Shown here: in pieces, positions 32,930 to 44,502 of the stretch | How the letters are laid out: every line of letters starts with the position of its first letter | How positions within the stretch are numbered: the first letter of the stretch is position 1 | Program-made: the position numbers and the translations under genes | Notes under the pieces: model-generated | Databases searched by the model: none | What the model saw: only the letters and a program-made list of their open reading frames with translations | What the model was told of the DNA's origin: nothing | Origin: Plumapathes pennacea | Lineage: Eukaryota > Cnidaria > Anthozoa > Antipatharia > Myriopathidae | Reading direction: 5' to 3' | Length of the DNA: 64,000 nucleotides | Assembly: GCA_964036295.1 (NCBI GenBank) | Contig: OZ038471.1 | Location: 7,314,001-7,378,000, forward strand

Positions 32930-35390
32930 AATCTCGTCCCCAGGGCCATCCGCGTGATGGCCCTGGGACGAGGTTGGGAAGTTTAAAAAAATCTCAATTA
33001 TTCTCAAATTTCTTCCCAAATAGGTGAAAGCACTAAGATCTGAAGAGATTTTAACTTTATCCGTAGTCAGTCACGGAACGGCAAGCATAACGGAAGAAAC
33101 TTGTTTTCTTTCGATGCTCAGTCTCGGGGTTTAGAAACTGCTAAACGAGGAGAAACGAACAAAGAATGAAAGCACCAGACTCTAATATAAATTGTATTAC
33201 GGTATTTTGACCCTTGTGCTGATGTGTGGAAATTTAATAATGGGTGAATTATATATGGGGTTACGGGGGCAATAAACTAGCGAATATGATTGTGTTAAGA
33301 AATTGTGCATGCTAGTGCGTGATAACATGTTGCAGCGCTAAATACGGTTGGGGTCGGGTTGTTGAACTGTGGGGAACGTGGTAAATGGGCAGAAATCTGG
33401 AATTGGTAACCTGTGGTGCGCACGTGCGTTGTGAAACGATGGGAATAGGAGGCGCTGTGACAGAGAAAACCAAGCGAAGAGCGAAAATGAAAGCGGCGAA
33501 ACGGAGGGATCGGCGTATACGTGGAATAAAAACTAATAATATATAACTTGGGGGTGGGGCGGGTGGTTGGGGAGAGCGCTCGAAAAAATGTGGTGAACCG
33601 AGGACCATCATGAGTGGTTCGTCCGCCGAAGCAGCCGTGTTATTCTCATCAGGGGCATAGTAACGTGGTTGCTCCATGAAGGTGAAAAGTTCCTTCGATG
33701 GTACGTGTTTCGAAATGGTAGGCGCGCGCCATCCATGCCCGACACGTTCGGCGGTTACGAACTTTTGGCCCTGGCCGAGTTGAGGGTGAGGGAGAAAACC
33801 GGGGGTCGATGGTCAAGAGTTCAACACAGGACGGGGAGGGGGAATAGGAAAAGAATGTTACCTCGAAATATCCCCGAAGGCCGATACGTTCTCACGGCGT
33901 TAAAACGCTTCGCGAGGTCCTTTGTGGATTGCATGGCAGGCAGCGGCAAATGAGGTCGTAACAGGGGCGCGTGGGACGCTAAGTTGCGTTTGGTTTGGGG
34001 GGGGGGGGGGGGGCGTGTATGGTGTCCGAGGAGTGTCACCTTTGAAATGTCATTTTATGTCGATTATTCCCCACAAAATCGAGAACTTCGCTGCGTTGCA
34101 GTCCTCGTAACACGTGCGTTTCCAAAGCTTCCCGTAACCTATGATCGTTTTTCCACGGAGCTGATGAGTCCGCCATATTGGAGCTCACTACCAGGGTCTC
34201 TCGTTCTACAAAAGGTTCCCCACTAGGGTGAGGTGGCACTCCTCGGCCAGGGTGGCACTCCTCGGCCACGAAGATTTTCATTTCATTTTCATTTAAAAAT
34301 AATTTTGTTTCGATTTTCTTTTTGTTTCGATTTTATTTTAACTTCAAAAAGACCGAAACTAAACATAAATGAAATGAAAGAAAAAAAAAAGAAAGAAAAT
34401 TAAATTACAAATATAAAAAAAGAGAAAATTGATAAAATAATCGACATAAAATGACATTTCAAAGGTGACACTCCTCGGCCACCATAGGCGTGTGCTGTTG
34501 TGGCCAATAGGGAGTGCGCACCGATAATTATTAACGATTATGGATGGGGAGGGGGGAGGGGGGGGGGGGGGGGGGGCGCAGGAGGTTTTTGGTTCAAGGC
34601 ATTACGTCATCCTGGACGGTGTTGTTCGTATGTGTCCGCAGTGCACACGATCACGGTCAGCGGCAGTGCACACGATCATGGTCAGCGGCAGTGCACGGAC
34701 ACAACATTTGGGGCCGCCATCTTGTGTAAGAAAAGACTAATGGAGTACTGTTCGGTTGAGCCGCTCGTGGGTCTGTTGGTGATCGTATCATTACGAGGAA
34801 TGACTTGGTTGACCATTTTGTTCCGGGCAAGCGTAACTGTTCGTTTATGATAGATGATATTGCGTGCATCGGATTCGTCGTTGAAGCCTTCAGTGTTTGA
34901 ATGACCGTCGAGTGAGATTGAGGAGGCCAGTGTTGCTTTTTTGTGGATCGGTTGAATCTTTGTTGACATGTAACATCTCGTTGTGGATGGTAGAACAATA
35001 AAGAGGTAAGATTTGAAGGGGTTGGTAGTGTTTGAATTTTGTAAATAACGTGCTTTTATTGATGCATAAATCGGTTGTTATAGACTAAATGAATTAAGTT
35101 GACGATAATAAATATGTACACATTTGTTTTGCTTATTGGAAGTAGTGGAATATATACAGAATGAAAATGGAAATTACATTGTGGTTTGCTATGTAGAGTG
35201 AAAATTTTGTGAGAAATTGTGATTTTGCATGGTTGTAGTGAGAATATCACTTGGGAACAAGAGTACTGATTAGATTTGATTTGGAATATTTCTAGTTTGA
35301 TACAGTGTTAGCTCTTATTGAGCTCTGGCTGGAATCCACTGGAGCTTCTGGGTTGTTGCGAGATTCTTGTGGGCTGTTCTTGATTCTTGA
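32930..35390. other. GC-richer stretch, no recognised gene
   Basis: Contains CCAGGGCCATCCGCG/GATGGCCCTGG (a short palindrome at 32939-32964, half-repeated at 45590), poly-G runs at 33999-34012 and 34551-34576, and an inverted repeat (GTGTCACCTTTGAAATGTCA at 34035, its complement at 34450-34472). A minus ORF at 33677-33312 (MEQPRYYAPDENNTAASADE..., proline-rich) and the frame before it look somewhat coding but cannot be assigned. AGCGGCAGTGCACACGATCA is tandemly duplicated at 34637-34700. Confidence 0.4.
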
Positions 35391-35394
35391 TTTT

Positions 35395-35640
35395 TTGGAC
35401 TTTTAGGAACGAAAGGAACAAAGTCATGTAGGAACTAAGAAGTGCCAAAAAGAAATACTTAGCAGACCGATCTGAGAAAGCACGAGACACCAAGAGCTGG
35501 AACGAAAGGAACAAAGTCATGTAGGAACTAAGAAGTGCCAAAAAGAAATACTTAGCAGACCGATCTGAGAAAGCGTGAGACACCAAGAACTTCTGTAAGC
35601 TATTAAAGAAAGCAGCATATTCCTGCAGTGATCCCCCGCC
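35395..35640 (+). pseudogene. Non-LTR retrotransposon fragment with internal 96-bp duplication
   Basis: Two tandem copies (about 35407-35502 and 35503-35598) encode ELRSAKKKYLADRSEKA followed by DTK, then FCKLLKKAAYSCS. This matches the linker between endonuclease and reverse transcriptase in LINE-type elements (pattern RNK...LR.AKK.Y......N...FW.LLKK). An in-frame TAG sits in each copy, so it is dead. Confidence 0.55.
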
Positions 35641-35649
35641 ACCAAACAA

Positions 35650-38022
35650 TAAGAAGAGATGATGGTGAGGACTCTCTTTCTGCGTTACAATGTGAGGTCT
35701 TCGGGTAAAATTCCATCCAAGGCTGGAATATATTTCCTTGTATGAAACTTGCGTGAAAGAGATGCCCTTTTATTGCCATCTCACTACACATAAAGGGGGA
35801 AAGAGGTTCCTCTGTATGAGACATACGTAATAGGTGCAATGAAGCGTCCTTGTGTGAGTTTTAGAGGAAGGTCCGACTTGGATAATTCCCTACATGAGAT
35901 TTATGTTAAGAATCAGTTAAGATGTCACGATCCACAATATGTCCTTATACGAGCCTTAAGTGGAGCATGATGCAAGACCTTAGAGGGGGAGGGTGGTTTA
36001 TTAGAGAGCGGGGCGAGGATAATTTAGAAAGATGAGACGTGCTTAAGTTGCCAAGATAAAGTGGGGGGGGGGGGAGGGGGTAATATAGAGCGGGCTTATT
36101 AAAGCAATTACGGTATTTTACAAAGGTCTTATAAGGTGTCTTGTCTAAGTAATTAAGTGGTTGGTGTCATTGCACGAACTTTACATGAAGTCGTACTGAG
36201 GGTGTCATGATATTGGCCTGTACTCGTCATGTTATAATAAAAATAATGAATAAACAATAAAAGGTACCTGTGTGTTCTTTTGTTGCTCTGCTTGGTGTTT
36301 CCATGGTCGCCCGACCCCTTATAGAATATAGACGTATATCAATTTGAGGCATCAATTTTATTGAATAAACACCATACTCTCTGTGACCAAATATAATGTA
36401 ACAAATTGTTTCCCTTTAGATTAAAGCATGATCTTTTAGATTTAGCTCCATCAAACAGTTCATTTTAGTTTTGATCTTGCAGAAAGTTCCCGTCAACTTT
36501 AGTGAACCTCGGAAGTCATTTCCAACGGAATCGGATCCTGGTTCAGGATCCCCATGTCACTCTTTAAACAACAAAGTTAGGTTTCATAGACTGACGTTTA
36601 TTTAAAAACTCCACGGTTTTCTCTTCCAATATTCATAATACCTTTCTAACTCGAAAGGGATTGAGCTATTGTAAAATTTCAGTTTCCGACGGGGTTTTGG
36701 ATAAAAAAGTCAAGACTAAAATGACAACGTTGCTGTGGTTTATAAGGAATGCGTTGTATATACATCACAGTGATGTACTTTGATTACACAAACAAAACAA
36801 AAAACAGGAATGCAAATTGGCTCAAATGATCAGTTTTGCTCATTTGCGCTGAGTTCGACTTATTTGAAGAGTGACGTCTGACTAGGGCCTTGCAGCGTCA
36901 ATACCAACTCAGCATTTCTAAAGTTAACCTCTGACGTTCTCCAGATATCTGAAACATTAAACTGAGTGGTGAAATGGCAGCACTAGGATTTAATATGGAA
37001 AGCATATGATTTACTGGTCGATTCATAGCTCTCTCATGAACCCGAAGCCACGCGGATTACACATTAAAGTTGCTAAGTTCAAACGTCTACAGTATATGCA
37101 TTCTTCTTTTAAGTCTTTTAAGTCAGGAGGGCAAAAATCCCTCTGATAATTAGCTCTTCCAAATATAAGTCCAATATACAAATGACCCATTATGTTCGGC
37201 GCATGCGAGGAGCGACGTCTGACCCGGGCTTACACACCAACGTCACTGAGATGGTAGTTTCTCTAAGCATGCCCTACATACTTCACGAAAATACCTTATG
37301 TACTACTTAATTTGTAAATTCAAGAAATTCTAGAATTTTGCTGAGGATATTTGGACTTCTCTATCTTAAGAAATTAATAGAACTAAATAAAGTTCTTAAC
37401 TGACTCCACGTATTAACTTGGCACAACTCTTTGCTGTGGTCTTGTCGTTGTTCGTCGATGGTTCCAGCAAACCAAGGGCCAGGAACCTTCCGAGTAAGAC
37501 TAGAAACGACTCAACCTGCGTGATGCAAAGTTAAAGCACAATCAATCGATACAGGCTGTGATAAAATTAACGCAAAACTCTAAAAATATACATACATTTT
37601 TGCCTCCTTAGTGTAGGAATATAACGGAAAAACAAACACAAGCGTCAATAATTATATATCTACAACGTTGTGCTGATGCAGTATAAACGTATTAAACGAT
37701 AATCGGCCATGGCCATCACAACAAAACAATGTGTTGTTAAGTTCCTTTTAGAACTAAGCTTTTGTCAAACGGTCTAAACATTTAAATCCACATTCTCTCA
37801 GAGTCAAATAAAGCGGTTTAGTCAGATGGATATATTTGTGTCTCTGCTCGTTGGTGTGACTGGCCCGTTTTTCGTCTTATGGTTGGTCAAGTGAGCTGGA
37901 TCAATGACAAAACCTCTTCACTCGACTCTGAAGAAGAAAGGAGTTACAAACGTCAGTCACCAACAACAATACTGAAGTGAAGTCACGTATACAGTAACGC
38001 AAATCACAGTGTCACGTACCTT
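35650..38022. other. Spacer 3' of the TPR-CHAT gene
   Basis: No recognised gene. A poly-G run occurs at 36062-36074. TTGCGCTGAGTTCGACTT and AGGGCCTT (36845-36895) relate to the fold-back element at 60070-60205. Confidence 0.4.
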
Positions 38023-41000
38023 TTATTCAACACTGAAAGGAGTCACATCATCTCCTATCAGAACAAACGGCGCCCAGTACCCGATTTTGTTGAACTTGTC
38101 ACTGTCTCTCATGGCCTTCATGGCTCTGCTGAGTGCTACACATGCGCTTTTTCCACCAACAAGCTGCCCGTAGAACTTTTCCATGAAGAACAAAGTGGCC
38201 TTATCATCAATTGCCCAAAGCGTCACGAGAACTGCACGAGCTCCAGCTCCGAGGAATGCACGAGCGATACCGACTACTCCTTCAGCTCTGACGTCACCAA
38301 GGCCGCTGTGACAGCAGCTGAGAACAACCAGCTGGGCCATCAGTCGTTTCTGTTCCAAGTCAGAGAGTGTCAGCATGACGTCTTCCTTGGAAATTGTCTT
38401 CTTTTTTATGTCAGGGCTCGGAGCAAGAAGGATCTCTCCTCTGTCACCATCTCCATGAGCTGCAACATGGATCAAATTGGCATTGTTGAGTTTTTGCAGG
38501 ACGACCTCTTTGGTAGCCATTTCTCCCGTCAACGGTTGAACATTCAGCATCTTAGCGATCATGTGGGCTTCTTCATTTGCGTACGGTAGTCTGCTTGGCA
38601 CATCAGTAACACCCTCTAACGCGCACACTCCAGGATCTCCCACTATCAGAGGACACGCCTGGCTCTGGGGTTCGTGTGGGTACTCACTGATCATCTTTGC
38701 TATTGCTAGAGACGGCACCAGTCTAACCTGCAAGTTGTCTGCTACGAAGCATCCCTTTTCATCAACAAGACAGGCAAATGGAAGCAAAGAGAGGGAGCCA
38801 TCAGGCACGACCACTACTTGTGATTTTTCCACAAACTGGAGTGCGGGCCCCAAAACAATTCTATACAGTTCCTGAAGACAGTCAATGGCGTTCGATTCTC
38901 CAGGCTCGCTCTGCTTCTTTGCGGCATTGTTCTCTACCGAAATCTGCGATGACTTGTTGGTTGCTCCGTTTTGTTCAGTTGGGGGAAGGGAATGGTCATC
39001 CTCCGGGGAATCCGGTAGGGAAACAGACAAATCTGCTGGTATCTTAACCTGGGTCTTTTCAGGCTTCTTCCTTCCCAAAATCTGCGTTATTTCGGTTGAT
39101 GCTGCACTTTGATTGGTGGAGAATTGGGCCTGCTCATCCTCTGGTAACTGTAGTGGTGAAATAGACAAATCTGCTAGCACCTTGGCTGATTGCATTACTG
39201 GATTCGTCTGGCTTGATGAGCGTTTAGACATTTCTTCTGGGTACAGAAATGACAGTGAACGGTTTTCGCACTGACGCCTGCAACTTGATCTTATTAGCAC
39301 ACCTGTATTGTTAATCAGTGAGTCCAAGCCCTTGAGGTTAGATACGAAATTCTTCGTAAAATAATGCGCCATAGATTGTACTGAAACTTCACTGACACGA
39401 TGTTTCCTGAACGTTACATCTCCATTCGAATTGATGATCCAAAGGCAAATATCAGAACCGAGCAACGCATAGTAAAGAACTGTACTGCAAAGCGCCTGGA
39501 CTATTGTGAGCAGCGTGGGAAAATCCAAAACGTCGGCTTTGGGAATTTCAGTACATCGAGGGTTATGACGAGCAAGCAGACGATCAGCCAACGCTCTTGA
39601 GCGTTTGTTCTCAGCAGTTAAAAGCGCCTCATTCGTCTTGCCTTGATAAATAAGGACTTCAATAAAAGCACTCAGGGTGCTAATGAAGGTATCAAGAATG
39701 GATATTTTTGATTCATCCAGCTTTGGTATTTTATGAAACAATTCCTCGTGCACTGAAACACTGTTGCCTAGACATATTTCTGCCTTGTCGTACTGCCCCA
39801 TCTTCGAATAACAGACACCAAGATTGCTATTAGCAACTCCTTCGCCTGCCTTGTCTCCAATCTGTGTCGCGATGTTCAATCTTGTTTGAGAATGCTGTAT
39901 AGCCTTGTCGTACTGCCCCATCTTCGAATAACAGACACCAAGGTTGCCATTAGCACCTCCTTCGCCTGCCTTGTCTCCAATCTGTGTCGCGATGTTCAGT
40001 CTTGTTTGATGATGCTGTATAGCCTTGTCATACTGCCCCATCTTCTCATAACAGACACCAAGGTTGCCATTAACAACTCCTTCGCCTGCCTTGTTTCCAA
40101 TCTGTGTCGCGATGTTCAGTGCTGTTTGATGATGCTGTATAGCCTTGTCGTACTGCCCCATCTTCTCATAATAGACACCAAGGTTGCCATTAGCAATTCC
40201 TTCGCCTTCCTTGTCTCCAATCTGTGTCGCGTTGTTCAGTGTTGTTTGATGATGCTGTATAGCCTTGTCGTACTGCCCCATCTTCGAATAACAGGCACCA
40301 AGGTTGCCATTAGCAACTCCTTCTCCTGCCTTGTCTCCAATCTGTGTCGCGATGTTCAGTGCTGTTTGATGATGCTGTATAGCCTTGTCGTACTGCCCCA
40401 TCTTCGAATAACAGACACCAAGGTTGCCATTAGCAACTCCTTTGCCTTCCTTGTCTCCAATCTGTGTCGCGATGTTCAGTCTTGTTTGATGATGCTGTAT
40501 AGCCTTGTCGTACTGTCCCATCTTCGAATAACAGACACCAAGGTTGTCATTAGCAACTCCTTCGCCTTCCTTGTCTCCAATCTGTGTCGCGATGTTCAGT
40601 CTTGTTTGATGATGCTGTATAGCCTTGTCGTACTGCCCCATCTTCCGATAACAAACACCAAGGTTGTCATTAGCAACTCCTTTGACTTCCTTGTCTTCAA
40701 TCTGTGTCGCGATGTTCAGTGTTGTTTGATGATGCTGTATAGCCTTGTCGTACTGCCCCATCTTCCGATAACAGACACCAAGGTTGTCATTAGCAACTCT
40801 TTCGCCTGCCTTGTCTCCAATCTGTGTCGCGATGTTCAGTCTTGTTTGATGATGCTGTATAGCCTTGTTGTACTGCCCCATCTTCCGATAACAGATACCA
40901 AGGTTGCCATTAGCAACTCCTTCGCCTGCCTTGTCTCCAATCTGTGTCGCGATGTTCAGTCTTGTTTGATGATGCTGTATAGCCTTGTCGAACTGCCCCA

Positions 41001-41727
41001 TCTTCTCATAACAGACACCAAGGTTGCCATTAGCAACTACTTCGCCTGCCTTGTCTCCAATCTGTGTTGCGATGTTCAGTGCTGTTTGATGATGCTGTAT
41101 AGCCTTGTCGTACTGCTCCATCTTTGAATAACAGACACCAAGGTTGTCATTAGCAACTCCTTCGCCTGCCTTGTCTCCAATCTGTGTCGCGATGTTCAGT
41201 CTTGTTTGATGATGCTGTATAGCCTTGTTGTACTGCTCCATCTTCGAATAACAGACACCAAGGTTGTCATTAGCAACTCCTTCGCCTGCCTTGTCTCCAA
41301 TCTGTGTCGCGATGTTCAGTGCTGTTTGATGATGCTGTATAGCCTTGTCATACTGCTCCATCTTCGAATAACAGACACCAAGGTTTTCATTAGCAACTCC
41401 TTCGCCTGTCTTGTCTCCAATCTGTGTCGCGATGTTCAGTCTTGTTTGATGATGTTGTATAGCCTTGTTGTACTGCTCCATCTTCGAATAACAGACACCA
41501 AGATTGTCATTAGCAACTCCTTCGCCTGCCTTGTCTCCAATCTGTGTCGCGATGTTCAGTGTTGTTTGATGATGCTGTATAGCCTTGTTGTACTGCTCCA
41601 TCTTCGAATAACAGACACGAAGGTTGCCATTTGCAACTCCTTCACCTGCTTTATCTTTAATGTGTATCGCAATGTTCAGTCTTGTTTGATGATGCTGTAT
41701 AGCTTTGTTGTACTGCCTTATAGAAAT
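38023..41727 (-). CDS. TPR-CHAT protein, large 3' exon
   Basis: The frame is open from a splice acceptor (TTCTCTTAG, exon from 41727) to TAA at 38023, and the first internal ATG is at 41601. Sixteen full 40-residue tetratricopeptide units (consensus GQYDKAIQHHQTRLNIATQI then GDKAGEGVANGNLGVCYSKM) are followed by a partial unit, an alpha-helical region (SALADRLLAR-type), a Ser/Pro/Gln-rich linker, and a C-terminal CHAT domain. CHAT, a caspase/separase-like fold, keeps its candidate dyad: His in LIHVAAHGD (residue 1049 from the internal ATG) and Cys in VVLSCCHSG (1097), then GAGARAVLVTLWAIDD. TPR parts usually bind partners and CHAT may cleave proteins; substrate unknown. AATAAA overlaps the stop codon. 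Upstream exons are not located. Confidence 0.85.
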   Translation of the reverse strand: MSIRQYNKAIQHHQTRLNIAIHIKDKAGEGVANGNLRVCYSKMEQYNKAIQHHQTTLNIATQIGDKAGEGVANDNLGVCYSKMEQYNKAIQHHQTRLNIATQIGDKTGEGVANENLGVCYSKMEQYDKAIQHHQTALNIATQIGDKAGEGVANDNLGVCYSKMEQYNKAIQHHQTRLNIATQIGDKAGEGVANDNLGVCYSKMEQYDKAIQHHQTALNIATQIGDKAGEVVANGNLGVCYEKMGQFDKAIQHHQTRLNIATQIGDKAGEGVANGNLGICYRKMGQYNKAIQHHQTRLNIATQIGDKAGERVANDNLGVCYRKMGQYDKAIQHHQTTLNIATQIEDKEVKGVANDNLGVCYRKMGQYDKAIQHHQTRLNIATQIGDKEGEGVANDNLGVCYSKMGQYDKAIQHHQTRLNIATQIGDKEGKGVANGNLGVCYSKMGQYDKAIQHHQTALNIATQIGDKAGEGVANGNLGACYSKMGQYDKAIQHHQTTLNNATQIGDKEGEGIANGNLGVYYEKMGQYDKAIQHHQTALNIATQIGNKAGEGVVNGNLGVCYEKMGQYDKAIQHHQTRLNIATQIGDKAGEGGANGNLGVCYSKMGQYDKAIQHSQTRLNIATQIGDKAGEGVANSNLGVCYSKMGQYDKAEICLGNSVSVHEELFHKIPKLDESKISILDTFISTLSAFIEVLIYQGKTNEALLTAENKRSRALADRLLARHNPRCTEIPKADVLDFPTLLTIVQALCSTVLYYALLGSDICLWIINSNGDVTFRKHRVSEVSVQSMAHYFTKNFVSNLKGLDSLINNTGVLIRSSCRRQCENRSLSFLYPEEMSKRSSSQTNPVMQSAKVLADLSISPLQLPEDEQAQFSTNQSAASTEITQILGRKKPEKTQVKIPADLSVSLPDSPEDDHSLPPTEQNGATNKSSQISVENNAAKKQSEPGESNAIDCLQELYRIVLGPALQFVEKSQVVVVPDGSLSLLPFACLVDEKGCFVADNLQVRLVPSLAIAKMISEYPHEPQSQACPLIVGDPGVCALEGVTDVPSRLPYANEEAHMIAKMLNVQPLTGEMATKEVVLQKLNNANLIHVAAHGDGDRGEILLAPSPDIKKKTISKEDVMLTLSDLEQKRLMAQLVVLSCCHSGLGDVRAEGVVGIARAFLGAGARAVLVTLWAIDDKATLFFMEKFYGQLVGGKSACVALSRAMKAMRDSDKFNKIGYWAPFVLIGDDVTPFSVE
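39780..41727. repeat. 120-bp tandem repeat (TPR-coding), ~16 units
   Basis: DNA units of exactly 120 bp start at about 39781 and continue to 41727, with only a few differences between neighbours. Left-hand units tend to read TACTGCCCCATC (Gly) and right-hand ones TACTGCTCCATC (Glu) in the same place, so the array shows regional homogenisation. Low divergence indicates recent expansion or gene conversion. Confidence 0.9.
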
Positions 41728-41879
41728 CTAAGAGAAATTACAGTTCAGTTCTGTTGCTTCTCTATTACTTAAAAGATGTTTAACTTTTCCACTTCTGAAG
41801 AGTAAAGTCAAGTACCGTTTGGTATTTTAAAGGAGTTTAAACTAACACCATATTTGTATTTTGAAGTACTTATAATAAT

Positions 41880-42124
41880 TAAGAAATATATAACGCGTCA
41901 CCGTGTAATATAGCCTCATCTGAACACGCGGGAAGTTGGGAGAACACGAGAGTAGCGTAAGGAAATCACGAGGCCGCCAAGTGGTTTCCAGCGCTACTCG
42001 AGTGTTCTCCCAACTTCCCCAGTGTTTAGATGAGGCTATATTACACAGAAACACGTTATATATTTCTTTTATAAAATAATAGTCAAGTAAAAAAACATCG
42101 CGTATCGCGTCAGCGTGTAATATA
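41880..42124. mobile_element. Fold-back MITE-like element, copy 2
   Basis: Arms TATAACGCGTCACCGTGTAA plus TATAGCCTCATCT at left and AGATGAGGCTATATTACACA plus ACGTTATA at right pair over about 75 bp. The next segment (CGCGTATCGCGTCAGCGTGT) belongs to the outer part of the element. It lies 150 bp upstream of the TPR-CHAT exon acceptor, inside an intron or promoter. A shorter copy is at 1384. Confidence 0.75.
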
Positions 42125-42433
42125 CTCTCATCTAACACGGTTATTTAGCCAATCAGGGCGCGCGTAGTATCATAGTTATCTTATAAACTCTCATCTAACA
42201 CGGTTATTTAGCCAATCAGGGTGTGCGTAGTATCATAGTTATCTTATAAGCTCTCATCTAACACGGTTATTTAGCCAATCAGGGCGCGCGTAGTATCATA
42301 GTTATCTTATAAACTCTCATCTAACACGGTTATTTAGCCAATCAGGGTGTGCGTAGTATCATAGTTATCTTATAAGCTCTCATCTAACACGGTTATTTAG
42401 CCAATCAGGGCGCGCGTAGTATCATAGTTATTT
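42125..42433. repeat. 63-bp tandem repeat, five units, alternating types
   Basis: Units start CTCTCATCTAACACGG at 42125, 42188, 42251, 42314 and 42377. Units 1, 3 and 5 carry GGGCGCGCGTAG and units 2 and 4 carry GGGTGTGCGTAG, giving a 126-bp higher-order period. The unit equals the terminal module of the adjacent fold-back element. Confidence 0.95.
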
Positions 42434-43590
42434 TGTTTTTTTCATGTGAGATCATGTCAGAGTTCAACAGTATATCTCGTTTCCATATTTACCTTTCTCC
42501 TCCTGACATTTTTTTTGCTTTATTCAGTGTGATTTTCAGGTGTCTTTCTGTTCCCTTTATGGCTGTTACACTGCTCGACAGAATTATAACAAAAATGCAT
42601 AAAATTAATAATTTGGGTTTTCAAGTGTGTTTTATTATACTGTATGGTCAAGTTGACAGCTGTCAGTCAGCAAACTTGAATTACAGCGAAGTGTCGGATC
42701 CTAGACACTGATAAATTTTGATATTCTTAAAAAATCTCTTCTTCAAAAGGCTTTGCTAAAAGTCACAATACGCGAGGCTTTTTCCCTGCAAGTGAAAAGT
42801 GCATCATGAAACACCTTGAAACAAGACCATTCGGAAAGTAGACTGTTTGCCTTTTCTTGCAGCTTGTCTCGCAACGTTCGTAGCATTGCAAGTTGCAAAG
42901 AGGGGACATTACGTTGCAAGTTGCAAAAAAAAAAATAGGCGCCTGTGAGGTGCATGTGTCTACTGCATTTTTTCGTCTATTTTTTTTTTGTATAAATAAA
43001 TGGCATTTGCCACAGGTCACCCCTCTTGCACCACAAGATAATTTGTGACGTATTTCCGTTGGCTTGAATCAGCTGGCCCGCTGCCAAAATGTCGCATCGC
43101 ATCTGTGTTTGCGCTAAACTGTTGTATGAGAAACAATTTTTTTCTGGGGAAACTGGGGAAATTTAAGAATAGGGAAAACGAACACACTTAATGCAGGAAC
43201 AGAGGGAATTATGCCCAGGAATTGAAGGCATTTCACAGATCAAAACGCGGATCAGCACAAAGAAGCACTTGCGTTACCTCAATTCCGAGAGCGTCGCGAG
43301 GCGAGGCTGAACTACGGGAGAAATATAGGTTCCCAGAGATGAAGGTGCTTTAGCCATTGATAGGAAATATGACTATTCAGTTGCCATTGGCGGTTTTTGT
43401 AAACATTTCATCCCACAGCCGTCCAAATAAAATTAGTAACAACAAGCAGAACTAGGCTCAAGTATTAAAGTATACATTTATTTTAACTCGTACGTGAATG
43501 ATGAAATGGAAGATGGATGTGGGCACTACACAGATAGCCGAACATGATACCGGGCATCATGTTCTAAAAGCATTCCAAGATGAGATAAGG
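42434..43590. other. Gene-free stretch
   Basis: No supported gene. Repeated GTTGCAAGTTGCAAA motifs at 42860-42930 resemble the arm of the palindromes at 55.6 and 56.5 kb. Low-complexity T and A runs flank them. Confidence 0.4.
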
Positions 43591-43599
43591 CTATTAAAC

Positions 43600-44502
43600 T
43601 GTCTTACAGATACTAGTCACTAGACTTAAGTCACTAGAGTTGACAGTAAATGCTGAATTATAAAATTTATATAACTGGCTAACTTCAAACAAGCTAACTC
43701 TAAATATAAAGAAATCAAACTTTGTAATTTTCCATCCCTATCAAAAGAAACTTAACTATCATCCCCGACTCAGTATATTTGATAACAAAAATAAAAGGTA
43801 TGTCGATCTTGAACGTAAGGACTGTATCAAATATCTTGGAGTACTAATTGATGAAAACTTGTCTTGGAAAAACCATATTAACTCTGCCACTACTTTACAA
43901 AATTAGTAAAACAGTTGGTTTGATTGCTAAGTTGAGGCACCTTGTCTCTTGTCGCATACTTATAAATATTTACCAATCATCAATTGTACCTTATCTAACC
44001 TACACATGGACTTGCTGTCTGGGGAAATGCTCCCAAGACCTATCTTGACAAAATCACTGTTCTTCAAAAACGTGCACTGCGCTTAATTTATTTTGTTTAT
44101 AGAAAAGAACATGCAATACCTTTATTTGTCAATGCCAAAACTTTACCACTAAACTTTTTATATTACAAATCTGTTTGCAACTTAATGCACGATGTTAGTA
44201 GTAATAATGCACCAACAAACATTTTAAATTTGTTTTCCAGAACATCAAGAATTCATTCTTATAACACACGATCATCAACATCTGAAATTTTTATATAAAA
44301 AGATCGAGACTTGACGTTCAAAAAGCTTTTTTGTGAGTTCGCGCCAAGATTTGGAATGAGATACCCAATTACCTAAAAGAACTATCAAAAGAGGCATTCA
44401 AATACAAACTAAAAGAAAAGCTGTTTGACATCTTTAAAAACGAAGACTCGTATATTGAAACACCCAAAATAATTTCAAAAGTCAAAAAACACAAGAAATA
44501 GA
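43600..44502 (+). pseudogene. 3' end of a non-LTR retrotransposon reverse transcriptase
   Basis: Fragments in shifting frames encode the conserved C-terminal part of LINE-type reverse transcriptases: NWLTSNKLTLNIKKSNFVIF, DCIKYLGVLIDENLSWKNHI, GLIAKLRHLVSCRILINIYQ, SIVPYLTY, LDKITVLQKRALRLIYF, and a final RAKIWNEIPNYLKELSKEAF. At least three frameshifts and stops interrupt it. The N-terminal RT core and endonuclease are not present, so this is a 5'-truncated copy. Confidence 0.8.

Noticed and set aside
33312-33677. 121-codon minus-strand ORF with proline-rich sequence
   Set aside because: Partly coding-looking N-terminus, but low-complexity and without recognised homology or splice context; left as an unassigned part of the spacer.
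39886-41772. Long plus-strand ORFs (413 and 188 codons) across the TPR array
   Set aside because: They are antisense to the 120-bp TPR repeats. A stop-free antisense unit repeated in register gives a long ORF automatically, and the sense frame has clear TPR and CHAT homology.
42125-42433. CRISPR-like look of 63-bp repeats
   Set aside because: Units abut directly without unique spacers, and the context is eukaryotic and transposon-derived.
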